64,000 bases of DNA from Agarilytica sp033852175 (GCA_033852175.1 JAWSUY010000001.1:62001-126000); one strand, 5' to 3'; numbered from the stretch's first letter, positions 17,450 through 27,105 are shown. Notes: a model not told the origin generated them from the sequence alone. Translations and numbers: made by a program.

Positions 17450-18280
17450 TCACCAAGAAGACGGCCACTTTTCCAATTCTTTTTCAGTCAACACCATTGG
17501 ATAAAGCCCATCATCAAATTGTTGAGGCTTCTGCTTCTTTAATCGAGTAAAGGCCTCGGTAAGAGGCTCTAATAATGAGTACTGCTTACGATTTAAAAAA
17601 CAGTATGTTTCTATAGAGCCTAAGGCTGGCTCTAGCTTTACCAGGCCGGAGAGAATTTCATACTCGACGGGTTCAGATGCATGAAAAAAGATTTCTGGCA
17701 GCACCACCATATCAATTCGCCCTGCGCGCACTAAGCGCGCACCGGTCAAGCTGTCTGGCGGGCGGATAAATCGACGTTGAAGCAATTCTTGAGGAATGTA
17801 ACGCTCAGGCTTTTGAGCGCCATGAGAGAGGCCAACTGTCGTCACGGCTGCGTCAGCCCACAATCCCGACTTTGGGGCCTTGGCGGCATTAACATAACCA
17901 AACAACTTCAACTGATGAATGGCAACTGGAATGCGTAGGATATTGGCCTTCACCTTCTCCATTCCGGAAGCTCTTAAACAAATACCATCAATTTTGCCAC
18001 TTTCCAAACTTTCTATCATTCGTTTAGGTGGCTGAAAACCAAAATCCACCTGATAACCTAGCTCCGAAAATGCCTGAGCAATTAATCGGAATACGCGTAA
18101 ATGACTAGGGTCAGGAATATTCTCTAGAGATGTGTTCACGTAGACAGTAAATGAACGCGGTACATCATATTGAACCGCATCTTGCGATAAGGCCCATTGG
18201 GGGGAGGCGCCCGAAACGGCTCCTATCATCACGCCAATAAAATAACGCCACAGAAGACTGTGACCAATACGGTTGTACAT
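17450..18280 (-). CDS. Periplasmic solute-binding-like protein (SBP_bac_3 type), copy B
   Basis: This 276-residue protein has a signal peptide (cleavage near A-L-S-Q-D). Its two-lobed binding fold resembles polar amino-acid binding proteins: F-T-V-Y-V-N near residue 44, G-Y-Q-V-D-F, the S-G-K-I-D-G segment near 96, and G-R-I-D-M-V-V-L-P near 188. It is clearly paralogous to the gene at 18703-19542, with well over half the residues identical by eye. No permease, ATPase, cyclase or kinase is adjacent, so it may be an orphan sensor or scavenging protein. It extends nine residues further at the C-terminus than its paralogue. Confidence 0.82.
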   Translation of the reverse strand: MYNRIGHSLLWRYFIGVMIGAVSGASPQWALSQDAVQYDVPRSFTVYVNTSLENIPDPSHLRVFRLIAQAFSELGYQVDFGFQPPKRMIESLESGKIDGICLRASGMEKVKANILRIPVAIHQLKLFGYVNAAKAPKSGLWADAAVTTVGLSHGAQKPERYIPQELLQRRFIRPPDSLTGARLVRAGRIDMVVLPEIFFHASEPVEYEILSGLVKLEPALGSIETYCFLNRKQYSLLEPLTEAFTRLKKQKPQQFDDGLYPMVLTEKELEKWPSSW

Positions 18281-18702
18281 AAACGTTAACTACGGCCTGC
18301 TAATTCTGTGAGTCACGGACTAAAAGAGCGATCAATATATACTGGAAGACTAATCATCACGTTGACGCAAGTATCATCATGACAAAGAGCGGATAACGTT
18401 AAACGACAGCGAACCCTTCAAAACCTTAATCAAGTTCTCTGCAAGCCTAGGCCTTCAATGAGTTCAGCGCTTTACACTCTAATGAAGACTGGGTAAAAGA
18501 GAACATGAGAAGATTGAAATTTAATCAGTTTCGCGACACTAGTATAACAAGCCGAAAAGCAGGATAAGATTGTATATACAAGAATAATTTAGAACGTTTT
18601 ATACTCCAACTTTATAGCTCAGCACTAAGTTTGAATAAAATACGGGCCAAAACTCCCCCTTATCAGGAAAAAAGAGAGAGACGACGACATATAGAATGTA
18701 CT
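18281..18702. other. Spacer between the two paralogous solute-binding genes
   Basis: This 422-bp gap on the promoter side of the 17450-18280 gene is long for a tandem duplicate. It contains GATAACGTTAAAC near 18392, which recurs just after the oxidoreductase stop near 16741. I see no gene, and no terminator for the upstream paralogue. Confidence 0.35.
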
Positions 18703-19542
18703 CTATTCAGAAATCAGCATGGGGTTGAGGCTATCGTCAAACCTTTCCGGCAGCCGAGCTTTTAGGTTCTCCAGCGCATCAGTGAGCGGATCAAATAGAT
18801 CTCGCCGCTTAGCATTTATGAAGCAATAAGTTTCAATAGAACCGAGTTCAGGCTCTAATTTCACTAGTCTAGACAAGACTTCCGACTCAACCGAATCGTA
18901 GGCGTGAAAAATAATCTCGGGAAAGACCACCATATCTAAACGACCTGCACCCACCATCTTTGCTCCCGTTAGTCGGTCCGGAGTCCTCACTAAGCGTTTT
19001 TGCATTAGCTCATCAGGAATGTAGCTTTTTGCATTTTGTCCGCCGAGAAGTAAGCCCACAGTATCGATGTCCATATCTTTCCAAAACCCGGAATTAGGAG
19101 CTTTTGACGAAAGAACATAAGCAAAGAGTTTTAGCTGATGCACGCTAACGGGAACACGAAGAATATTTTTGTTATTCGATTCCATTCCGGCACCCCGTAT
19201 ACACGCTACATCAATTTTACCAATTCCTATATTTTCGATCAGACGCTTAGGTGGAAGATAATCAAATTCCACTACATACCCCAAGTCAAGAAACGCTTGC
19301 CTGATGAGAAGAAAAGTACGCAAACGAGCCGGATGAGGAATATACGCCAGAGAGGCATTTAGGAACACGATGACCGGAGCCTTGTAACGCCCTTTAGGGT
19401 CTTCACCCCCTTCCTGTTGAGCCAAGCAACCCACAGAGATAAACGCGGGCATTAGAACGACCAGCCAGCAAAAACAAACCTCTTTGGCATATCGACCAAT
19501 ATATTCGATAACAGGCTTCAAAACAGCTCCAAAAACAAACAA
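18703..19542 (-). CDS. Periplasmic solute-binding-like protein (SBP_bac_3 type), copy A
   Basis: This 279-residue paralogue of the 17450-18280 gene has the same order of motifs: I-V-F-L-N-A-S-L then P-P-K-R-L-I-E-N, G-K-I-D, Q-L-K-L-F-A-Y-V, L-T-G-A-K-M-V-G-A-G-R-L-D-M-V and L-G-S-I-E-T-Y-C-F. The N-terminal hydrophobic segment (F-C-W-L-V-V-L-M-P-A) is a signal peptide. Conservation of the lobe-closing segments suggests that both copies still bind a ligand. The ligand and any transport partner are unknown. Confidence 0.82.
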   Translation of the reverse strand: MFVFGAVLKPVIEYIGRYAKEVCFCWLVVLMPAFISVGCLAQQEGGEDPKGRYKAPVIVFLNASLAYIPHPARLRTFLLIRQAFLDLGYVVEFDYLPPKRLIENIGIGKIDVACIRGAGMESNNKNILRVPVSVHQLKLFAYVLSSKAPNSGFWKDMDIDTVGLLLGGQNAKSYIPDELMQKRLVRTPDRLTGAKMVGAGRLDMVVFPEIIFHAYDSVESEVLSRLVKLEPELGSIETYCFINAKRRDLFDPLTDALENLKARLPERFDDSLNPMLISE

Positions 19543-19804
19543 TCAGGTCAAACAACGCTCTTAACTGGAAGTATATGACACATATCGTAATAGCTGATGC
19601 CCAATTTTTAAGAGTTTGGAGGAATTTTCTGAAGCGATCGACATCTAGATATGCCATTAGATTTTTATGTTTTATGACTATTTCGTTATGATACTGATTA
19701 ACATTGATGAACTATCGTTGAGCTCACTAGCTCTAGACGATCGTCAACAACCCGGATGGACTGAAAAGTAACTAGTACCCATCCATAAACAGGGAATACT
19801 CCAA

Positions 19805-21199
19805 ATGCGAAGATGTTTCGCCTACATGTTTCTTTCTAGCGCTTTGTTATCGAGCTTTAGCCACGCTGAATCACTTGATGAAATTTACCAACAGGCGCTA
19901 CAAAACGATCACACCTATAAAGCAGCGCAAGCGGCTTATGCCTCTGGAATAGAGAATAGGAATATTGGCTTATCCGGGCTATTGCCTCAGATTAATGCAG
20001 AGGTGACTTGGAGTGATGGAGAGTCAGATATTACGGGTAAAAATGACATATATAACTCAGCAACAGAGCTTATTGATAGAGATATCCAAGTAGATGGAAC
20101 AAAAAAAACCTCGTCTTCCGGCTATTCCATATCCCTTACTCAACCATTATTCGATATGGCCGCTTGGCACTCATATAAAAAAGGAAAGATTGACAGTAAA
20201 ACCGCAGAAGCTAAGTTTAAAGCAGCTCAACAAGCACTAGTTATCCGCACCGCCGCCGCATACTTCGACGCATTAAGTGCCGTGGATAACTTCGAAACAG
20301 CCAAGGCTGAAGAGAATGCCAATTCCCATCAACTGGAGCAAACGAGAAAACGATTTGAGGTAGGCTTAACGGCCATTACTGAAGTCCATGAAGCTCAAGC
20401 TTCCTACGATAATTCTCTTGCTCGCCGCCTTCTTCTAGAGGGCCAAGTCGGTATCGCTTTTGAGGCGTTAGAGGTCATAACGGGGCAACCCTACCAACAG
20501 CTGTCACCACTTAAAACCGACTTCCCCATTTCCTCACCTTCACCTATCGATCGCCAGGATTGGGTTAAATTTGCTACCACTAATAACTTTACCTTAGCGG
20601 CATCTTCTCTTAGCGCGGAATCTCTTCGGCAGCTCGCCAACAAGTCAAAAGCCGCACACTTCCCAAAAATCGCCAGTCAATTACGATACAGCGATATAAA
20701 CAACGACGATAACAACTATGGCCGGTACTCAGACTTAGACACCGATGGACACTCCTTTGGCGTAACGCTCAGCATTCCCCTGTTTTCTGGCGGAGGTGTT
20801 TCCGCTCGACGTAAACAAGCTGCAAGCAATTACATGGAAGCCAAAGAAAAATACTTTCAAATCCAACGTGACACGGTTCAAAAGGCGCGCTCACTTCACC
20901 TATCGGTATTAACTGACGTTGCAACGGTAAAAGCACGGAAACAGGCAATCAAGTCAAACCAAAGCGCTGTTGAGGCAACGCAAGCTGGGTACGAAGTCGG
21001 CACACGTGATCTCGTCGATGTTTTAGTATCCCAACGTTCCTTGTATGCCGCGCAAAGCAATTATTCCGATGCACTATACACATACGTGCTCGATACATTA
21101 AAACTGAAAGAAGTTGCGGGTTTGCTAACGGAAAAGGATATTTCTGATTTGGACGCTTGGCTCGATGACGCTCGAAAAGTATCGCGTAGCACGTTCTAA
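19805..21199 (+). CDS. tolC: TolC family outer membrane channel
   Basis: TolC forms the trimeric outer-membrane and periplasmic tunnel shared by type I secretion and multidrug efflux systems. The 464-residue protein has a signal peptide ending near S-H-A-E, then S-L-D-E-I-Y-Q-Q-A-L. The two-fold repeated outer-membrane-factor domains follow, with V-G-L-T-A-I-T-E-V-H-E-A-Q-A near residue 200 and V-G-T-R-D-L-V-D-V-L near residue 400. These paired V-G-T/L motifs are characteristic of TolC. Its place in the parE/nudF neighbourhood supports orthology. A weak hairpin (CTGCCCC/GGGGCAG, 21212-21242) follows without a T-run. Confidence 0.93.
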   Translation: MRRCFAYMFLSSALLSSFSHAESLDEIYQQALQNDHTYKAAQAAYASGIENRNIGLSGLLPQINAEVTWSDGESDITGKNDIYNSATELIDRDIQVDGTKKTSSSGYSISLTQPLFDMAAWHSYKKGKIDSKTAEAKFKAAQQALVIRTAAAYFDALSAVDNFETAKAEENANSHQLEQTRKRFEVGLTAITEVHEAQASYDNSLARRLLLEGQVGIAFEALEVITGQPYQQLSPLKTDFPISSPSPIDRQDWVKFATTNNFTLAASSLSAESLRQLANKSKAAHFPKIASQLRYSDINNDDNNYGRYSDLDTDGHSFGVTLSIPLFSGGGVSARRKQAASNYMEAKEKYFQIQRDTVQKARSLHLSVLTDVATVKARKQAIKSNQSAVEATQAGYEVGTRDLVDVLVSQRSLYAAQSNYSDALYTYVLDTLKLKEVAGLLTEKDISDLDAWLDDARKVSRSTF

Positions 21200-21461
21200 C
21201 AATTGCTCAGGCTGCCCCTGCTGGATTTCTGGTATGGGGCAGACACCTAACACTTCACTAGACCACATCAATCCTTACTGCGTACTCCTTTGAACTCATA
21301 CCTTCGTTCGTCTCTCAACCAGCCCTTCAACTCTCCTTTTCATCCCCCGCCATATTTCAGCACAATTCCTCATAACTAAGCCTTAATCCCCCCTCAAATA
21401 CGCCCTTTCACACTGCTGTAATTACCTTAACGACGATCTAACCGTGTAAGGAATTAGTATT

Positions 21462-23729
21462 ATGTGTTTCGGTAAACGCAAAACCCCTCGCCACCTTATT
21501 ATAGAAAACGACTACCACCGCCCGGCCAAATGGATTGGAATGGGGTGGCTCATCTTGGCGGTTACAGTGTTACTGGGTAGTATGCTAGTTTCTGTCGCTG
21601 CGAATGCGAATGGTGCACTATACGAATCAACATCTGGGCAACTATTATTTCAAAATTCTAAAGGACTGTACGAAGCGTCACTTCATTTGACCAGCCATGC
21701 TGACGTAAATATTAGTGGAATGATCGCTAAGGTAAAGCTTTCACAGACCTTCAGTAACCATACTGATGATTGGCAGGAAGGGGTTTACGTTTTCCCTTTG
21801 CCCGAAAACGCTGCTGTTAGCCATATGGAAATGAGAATTGGCAACAGGATCATTGTCGGAGAAATAAAAGAAAAGCAGATCGCCAGGGCCATTTACCAGC
21901 AAGCCAAAAGGGAGGGAAAACGCGCCTCACTGACAGAGCAAAATAGACCCAACATATTCACTCAACGTATTGCTAATATTGGACCACAACAGGAAATTGA
22001 GGTGAGCATCACTTACGTTCAATCTATTCGTTACAACGAAGGTGAATTTTCTTGGCGTTTCCCGATGACAATTACGCCACGCTATTCACCAAGCGGGTCA
22101 TCGTTAAGAGGCGCTTCATCACACCAATCCGAAACTCCAGTATCGTCTGTCTCTGACCTTAACCCTAATCTAAACTCTGACCTGAACTCTGACCTGAACT
22201 CTGATGTAAAAAAAAATTCTACTTTTAATGAAGTCGAAAAACCAATCGCATCAAGAAGCCCAACAATTTCACAAAATAGCGGATGGGCAAGTTCAACGGT
22301 TCTAAATCCAGAAGCCCCAAATTCCGATGACTGGAAAGTTCCGTCAAATACAACCACGTTCGCAGATCTCAACCCCCACAATCCAATATCCCTGAACATA
22401 TCCCTTGATGGAGGCCTTCCCCTAGAAAATATCGCTGCACTTTTTCATAACATTCATATTACAAAAAACAATGGTCTCCATGCGATTCGGTTAGCGAAAA
22501 GAACCGTGAATATGGATAGAGATTTTGTCTTGAACTGGAAACCAATTCAAAGTGAAGCGCCCCAGGCCGCCTTGTTCAGCGAAAATATTAATGGCGATAG
22601 CTATTCACTGCTAATGATTCTTCCGCCTCAATATCAAAGCAAGAGTATGAGGCTGGCGAGAGATATGGTTTTTATTATCGACACATCAGGTTCTATGGCC
22701 GGAGCATCTATCGCTCAGGCAAAAGTCAGTTTGATCCAAGCCCTTTCACGACTGAACGAACACGACCGCTTTAACATTATTGAATTTAACTCACTCCACA
22801 GCAGTCTTTTCAATCGTCTCCATCACGCATCAGCCTCTAACATTGATCAGGCCAGCGCATGGGTCAACAGCCTATCTGCCAATGGGGGAACTGAGATGCT
22901 CCCGGCGCTGAACTCAGCATTCAAACAATTTTCAGACAGTGAATCATTACAGCAAGCCGTATTCATCACTGACGGTTCGGTCTCAAATGAAGCAGAGTTA
23001 TTTAAGTCCATTCACAACAATATTGGCAACTCTCGATTATTTACAGTTGGGATTGGGTCGGCTCCCAATAGTTATTTTATGAAAAAAGCCGCTGAATTTG
23101 GCAGAGGATCATTTACCTATATTAACGACTTAAACCGTGTATCCGAGAAGATAAACAGTTTATTTAACAAGCTAGACGGTGCTATTGCAAAAAACATCTC
23201 CGTTAACTGGCCAGGTAAAGCTCATATTTACCCCAATAACATACCCGACCTGTATTTGTCTGAGCCTCTATTAATTTCAGCAAAGTCTGCCGATTTACAA
23301 GGCGATGTCGAAATTAGAGGCGTAACGGCTCAGGCGCCGTGGCAACAAAATTTAAGTTTGGACAACCATAAACGTAGCGAAGGAGTAGCAACACTTTGGG
23401 CCAGATCAAAAATTGAAGACCTTGAGGATCTAAAAATATCCGGTGGAAACCGCGACGTGATTAAACAAGAAATCACAGCTGTTGCACTTAGACACAGCCT
23501 ACTCTCGGCCTATACGAGTTTTGTGGCAGTGGAACAAGAAATCGTTCGCCCAGCAGAACGGCAACTAAAGTCCAGCCCGGTACAAAACGTTCTGCCTGCG
23601 GGCCATGCGGCAAATAAACTTAAGTCTATTCCCTACCCTTCAACCGCAACCACCGCAGAAATTTCATGGTGGCTAGGGTTGTTTTGTGTATTTATTCTTA
23701 TTGTTACCCGACGCCTGAATAGGGATTGA
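21462..23729 (+). CDS. VIT and VWA domain cell-surface protein, sortase target type
   Basis: This 755-residue protein matches the marine proteobacterial sortase target layout. A membrane/signal segment lies near residues 28-48. A VIT domain spans about 50-190, with V-F-P-L-P-E-N-A-A-V and A-R-A-I-Y-Q-Q-A-K-R-E-G. A low-complexity Asn/Asp/Ser linker holds L-N-S-D repeats near 230. A VWA domain spans about 395-570 with the metal site D-T-S-G-S-M near 407. The C-terminus has P-S-T-A-T near residue 726, a hydrophobic helix and a basic end (R-R-L-N-R-D). This is a sorting signal in which the usual leading L of L-P-x-T-A is Y. AAGGAA precedes the ATG, and the sortase follows after 3 bases. Confidence 0.92.
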   Translation: MCFGKRKTPRHLIIENDYHRPAKWIGMGWLILAVTVLLGSMLVSVAANANGALYESTSGQLLFQNSKGLYEASLHLTSHADVNISGMIAKVKLSQTFSNHTDDWQEGVYVFPLPENAAVSHMEMRIGNRIIVGEIKEKQIARAIYQQAKREGKRASLTEQNRPNIFTQRIANIGPQQEIEVSITYVQSIRYNEGEFSWRFPMTITPRYSPSGSSLRGASSHQSETPVSSVSDLNPNLNSDLNSDLNSDVKKNSTFNEVEKPIASRSPTISQNSGWASSTVLNPEAPNSDDWKVPSNTTTFADLNPHNPISLNISLDGGLPLENIAALFHNIHITKNNGLHAIRLAKRTVNMDRDFVLNWKPIQSEAPQAALFSENINGDSYSLLMILPPQYQSKSMRLARDMVFIIDTSGSMAGASIAQAKVSLIQALSRLNEHDRFNIIEFNSLHSSLFNRLHHASASNIDQASAWVNSLSANGGTEMLPALNSAFKQFSDSESLQQAVFITDGSVSNEAELFKSIHNNIGNSRLFTVGIGSAPNSYFMKKAAEFGRGSFTYINDLNRVSEKINSLFNKLDGAIAKNISVNWPGKAHIYPNNIPDLYLSEPLLISAKSADLQGDVEIRGVTAQAPWQQNLSLDNHKRSEGVATLWARSKIEDLEDLKISGGNRDVIKQEITAVALRHSLLSAYTSFVAVEQEIVRPAERQLKSSPVQNVLPAGHAANKLKSIPYPSTATTAEISWWLGLFCVFILIVTRRLNRD

Positions 23730-23732
23730 GTC

Positions 23733-24425
23733 ATGTTTTTAATGATAAAGCGGGACATGTTAAAAATGAAACGTGTCTCGAGGAATCTTTCAAGCCTGAC
23801 ATTAATTCTAATCTTATGTATCTGCTGGGGGAATTCAGTCAAAATTTACGCCAAAGCCCATTTAGCACAGATTTTAATTGCTCGCGCCTGGGACGAAACG
23901 TTGCAAGACCAAGGAATTCACAAGCCTTGGGATTGGGCCGATACTTGGCCAGTGGGGAAGCTGTATTTCCCAAGCAATGGAAAGACGCTGTATATTTTAT
24001 CCGGTGCGCAAGGCGAAAGCCTTGCATTTGGGCCAGGCCTTGTCGATGGTACCGCTTTGCCTTCAGAAAAAGGAACAAAGGTGATCGGAGGCCATCGCGA
24101 TACTCACTTTAATTTTTTAAAGGATATAGACGTTGGTGAATTATTCTTACTGCAGTCTTCAAGTGGAGCATGGCAATACTATCAGCTGGATAGCACGCAA
24201 ATTATCGATAGCCGCCAGGGACATTGGAAAATCAATCCGGAAAAAGAAGAGGTTCACCTTATTACCTGCTATCCATTCAACAGCATGCTCTCGGGCGGGC
24301 CACTGCGTTATGTTGCTATTGCCACACCCATTTTTCGGCCTTCGCCTCCGAGCCCCCAGATGACGAGCGTCAAGAAAAACTCTCGGGCGGCGGAGCAACT
24401 CGCAATACCTCTTCCATACTGGTAA
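23733..24425 (+). CDS. Class GN sortase
   Basis: This 230-residue membrane-anchored transpeptidase would cut the sorting signal of the adjacent VIT/VWA protein. An N-terminal hydrophobic helix lies near residues 20-40. The catalytic triad is visible: His121 in G-G-H-R-D-T-H-F, Cys179 in I-T-C-Y-P-F, and Arg192 in P-L-R-Y-V. AGGGA lies about 10 bases upstream. The gene runs 56 bp past the stop of the convergent GspE-like gene. Its last roughly 20 residues, beyond the core beta-barrel, are therefore encoded antisense to that gene. What the sortase attaches its target to in a Gram-negative cell is not established for this class. Confidence 0.93.
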   Translation: MFLMIKRDMLKMKRVSRNLSSLTLILILCICWGNSVKIYAKAHLAQILIARAWDETLQDQGIHKPWDWADTWPVGKLYFPSNGKTLYILSGAQGESLAFGPGLVDGTALPSEKGTKVIGGHRDTHFNFLKDIDVGELFLLQSSSGAWQYYQLDSTQIIDSRQGHWKINPEKEEVHLITCYPFNSMLSGGPLRYVAIATPIFRPSPPSPQMTSVKKNSRAAEQLAIPLPYW

Positions 24426-26154
24426 TACCCGCGGCAACTTTCTGGGCGCCCGATAGGCGCAAGGTCCGCATTCCTTCTCGCATCGCCAATTTCCTCAATT
24501 GAATAAGGTCACAATCATCTGAAATCATATCTTTTAAGCTTTCACTTAGCATCAAAATTTCATAAATTCCCTGCCGCCCCAAATACCCGGTATTACGACA
24601 TTCCAAACAGCCTCCCGGCTCGTATATTTTCTTAGGCTTGGCGACTTTCCATGGCCGCACTAAATTATCCCAATCGGCATTACTCACTTCAGTTTCTTTC
24701 TTACAATGCGGGCAAAAAGATCGAACGAGACGCTGAGCCATTACACCTAGCATGGTCGATTTAATTAAATAACTCGGCACGCCTAAATCCAGTATTCGAG
24801 AAATAGCCGTTGGAGCATCATTGGTATGCAAGGTCGAAATAACAAGATGCCCTGTAAGCGCTGCTTGCGTGGCCATTCGTGCGGTTTCTTCATCACGAAT
24901 CTCGCCGATCATTATAATATCGGGGTCTTGCCTCAACAGTGTTCGGATGCCTGAAGCAAAATCAAGATCAATATTGTGCTGTACTTGTGTCTGGTTAAAG
25001 CTTTCTTCCACCATTTCGATCGGATCTTCAATCGTAGACACATTAACTTCTACCGTGGCTAAACCACGTAAAGTTGAATAAAGCGTGGTTGTTTTACCGG
25101 AACCAGTCGGCCCCGTAACCAATAAAATGCCGTGGGGACGATGGGACATTTCATTCCAACGCTTAAGGTCATCACCCAACAATCCAAGCTCTTCAAACGA
25201 ACGTAATAAGACTTCCGGATCAAAAATCCGCATGACCATTTTTTCGCCAAAGGCGGTTGGTAAAGTCGACAAACGTAATTCAGCTTCAGACCCATCTGGC
25301 CGTACGGTTTTAATTCGACCATCTTGTGGTTTTCGCTTTTCGGCTACATTCATACGACCCAATATTTTGAGCCGGCTGGTAATAGCCATTGCTACCGTCA
25401 CTGGGAATTCGTATATATCGTGTAATACACCGTCTATGCGAAAACGAAGCCGCGCCTTCTCTCGTCGAGGCTCGATATGAATATCACTCGCTCGCTGGTC
25501 GAAAGCATAATTCAATAACCAATCAACGATATTCACAATATGTTGATCGTTAGCTTCCGGGTCTTTTAACGCTCCCAGCTCTAACAGCTGTTCGAAGTTC
25601 GTTGCGCCAGAGCTTTTTTGAGAATCTCCATCTTCCGCTCCCGAAACTGAACTCGATAGCGAATAAAATTCAATACGATAACGCTCAATATCTGAGGGCG
25701 TCGCGATGACGCGCTTAATACGCTGCTGTAAGGTTTGTGCGATTTGATCTTGCCACTGCGACATGAAGGGCTCAGTGACGGCAACTGTTATTTCATCGGC
25801 ATTCCAATCAACACACAAAACACCGTGCCGTTTGGCAAACGCATAAGACATAATTCCACAGGTTTTCGCCACGGGGACTTTCATGGGATCAATGTGGTAC
25901 AAAGGTAAACCGCTTTTTTCGGCTATCCAATCCGTGAGAAAAACCTCATCAACATGCTTACCATTGGTATTTTTATTTTCGAGTTTTCTTGAGGCAATAT
26001 AGCTGAGAATATGCAACCCGGCCTGCTCACTAGAACGCGGCTCGCCCATCAGAAAATTGGCTTCTCTACGCTCTATAACCCCTTCGTCTGCAAGGATCAA
26101 TAACACCTTACGAAGATCGAGCGTAGTTTCCGCAACAAACGATGCCTGACTCAT
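24370..26154 (-). CDS. GspE/PulE/PilB family secretion ATPase
   Basis: This 594-residue hexameric ATPase has an N-terminal MshEN-like region (about 1-150) and a second N-terminal domain. Its catalytic domain has Walker A G-P-T-G-S-G-K-T-T-T near residue 345, an Asp box, and Walker B I-I-M-I-G-E-I-R-D-E-E-T. A zinc site C-P-H-C with C-L-E-C lies near 480-510. The ATG at 26154, with GGTGA 9 bases upstream, is preferred over a GTG five codons earlier. No other type II secretion or pilus gene lies nearby, so its machine is encoded elsewhere or it acts alone. The 3' end overlaps the sortase gene on the opposite strand. Confidence 0.9.
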   Translation of the reverse strand: MSQASFVAETTLDLRKVLLILADEGVIERREANFLMGEPRSSEQAGLHILSYIASRKLENKNTNGKHVDEVFLTDWIAEKSGLPLYHIDPMKVPVAKTCGIMSYAFAKRHGVLCVDWNADEITVAVTEPFMSQWQDQIAQTLQQRIKRVIATPSDIERYRIEFYSLSSSVSGAEDGDSQKSSGATNFEQLLELGALKDPEANDQHIVNIVDWLLNYAFDQRASDIHIEPRREKARLRFRIDGVLHDIYEFPVTVAMAITSRLKILGRMNVAEKRKPQDGRIKTVRPDGSEAELRLSTLPTAFGEKMVMRIFDPEVLLRSFEELGLLGDDLKRWNEMSHRPHGILLVTGPTGSGKTTTLYSTLRGLATVEVNVSTIEDPIEMVEESFNQTQVQHNIDLDFASGIRTLLRQDPDIIMIGEIRDEETARMATQAALTGHLVISTLHTNDAPTAISRILDLGVPSYLIKSTMLGVMAQRLVRSFCPHCKKETEVSNADWDNLVRPWKVAKPKKIYEPGGCLECRNTGYLGRQGIYEILMLSESLKDMISDDCDLIQLRKLAMREGMRTLRLSGAQKVAAGITSMEEVLRVAPPPESFS

Positions 26155-26310
26155 GACTGTTGTCACCACTATCTATTAATGTAGGAAATATTTATCTACA
26201 ACTTTAACACATAACGCAAAATACGGATCTGCTCCATAAATTTGCTGAAATGGTCACCTTTCGTGCACAATGCCCGTCACATAATTTGGCCTGTCAAAAG
26301 AGAAAACTCA

Positions 26311-27105
26311 GTGAATCTTGAAATTTACCAGGTGGACGCATTTGCCAATGCTATTTTTCATGGGAACCCTGCTGCGGTTTGCGTACTCGATGAGTGGCTT
26401 CCTGATTTGGTGATGCAGGCCATCGCCATGGAAATGAATTTATCAGAAACTGCCTTTTTGGTTAAGAAAGATGACGGCTTTCGTATCCGCTGGTTTACGC
26501 CAACAACTGAAGTCAAACTCTGTGGGCATGCAACTCTGGCAGCAGCCCATGTTTTGTATAAACATCTCGGCTGCCCTGCATCCCCCATCCGATTTGCCTC
26601 CCTGAGCGGAGTGTTGGTCGCACACCTTACTCCTGAGGGTTTGATTTCTCTCGACTTTCCGGCAAACCCACCAGCCCCTGTGGATTTAACTCATGAGATT
26701 CAAGAGGCCGTGGGCGGTGCACCAATTTGCGCATTAGCAGCCGAAGACCTGATTGTCGTGTATAGCGACGCTACTGAGATTGACATCATCTCTCCTAACT
26801 TCGCTCTTATTGCACAGCTACCCTATCGAGGCGTTGTCGTCACCGCGCCCGGCAATGGCTATCGCTATGATTTCGTCTGCCGGTTTTTTGCGCCAAAAGC
26901 AGGGGTTAATGAAGACCCTGTCACTGGCTCAGCCTTTACGGAACTGGCACCGTATTACAGTGAAGTTCTCGGTAAGCAGCAATTTTTTGCAAAGCAAGTA
27001 TCTAAACGCGGAGGGGAGATACATGTATCTCTCGATGGAAGACGCGTGCATATTGCAGGCATTGCAAAAACCGTTATGCAGGGGCGCTTATTTCTCAACA
27101 ATTGA
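26311..27105 (+). CDS. PhzF family isomerase-like protein
   Basis: This 264-residue protein has the diaminopimelate-epimerase-like fold of the PhzF family. The start is a GTG at 26311, giving N-L-E-I-Y-Q-V-D-A-F. That matches the normal family N-terminus, whereas the upstream ATG at 26242 adds unrelated residues. Key motifs are F-H-G-N-P-A-A-V, L-S-E-T-A-F with the catalytic Glu near residue 45, L-C-G-H-A-T-L-A-A-A-H, and E-D-P-V-T-G-S-A-F-T. No other phenazine genes are present, so a general isomerase of unknown substrate is more likely than phenazine synthesis. Confidence 0.9.
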   Translation: MNLEIYQVDAFANAIFHGNPAAVCVLDEWLPDLVMQAIAMEMNLSETAFLVKKDDGFRIRWFTPTTEVKLCGHATLAAAHVLYKHLGCPASPIRFASLSGVLVAHLTPEGLISLDFPANPPAPVDLTHEIQEAVGGAPICALAAEDLIVVYSDATEIDIISPNFALIAQLPYRGVVVTAPGNGYRYDFVCRFFAPKAGVNEDPVTGSAFTELAPYYSEVLGKQQFFAKQVSKRGGEIHVSLDGRRVHIAGIAKTVMQGRLFLNN

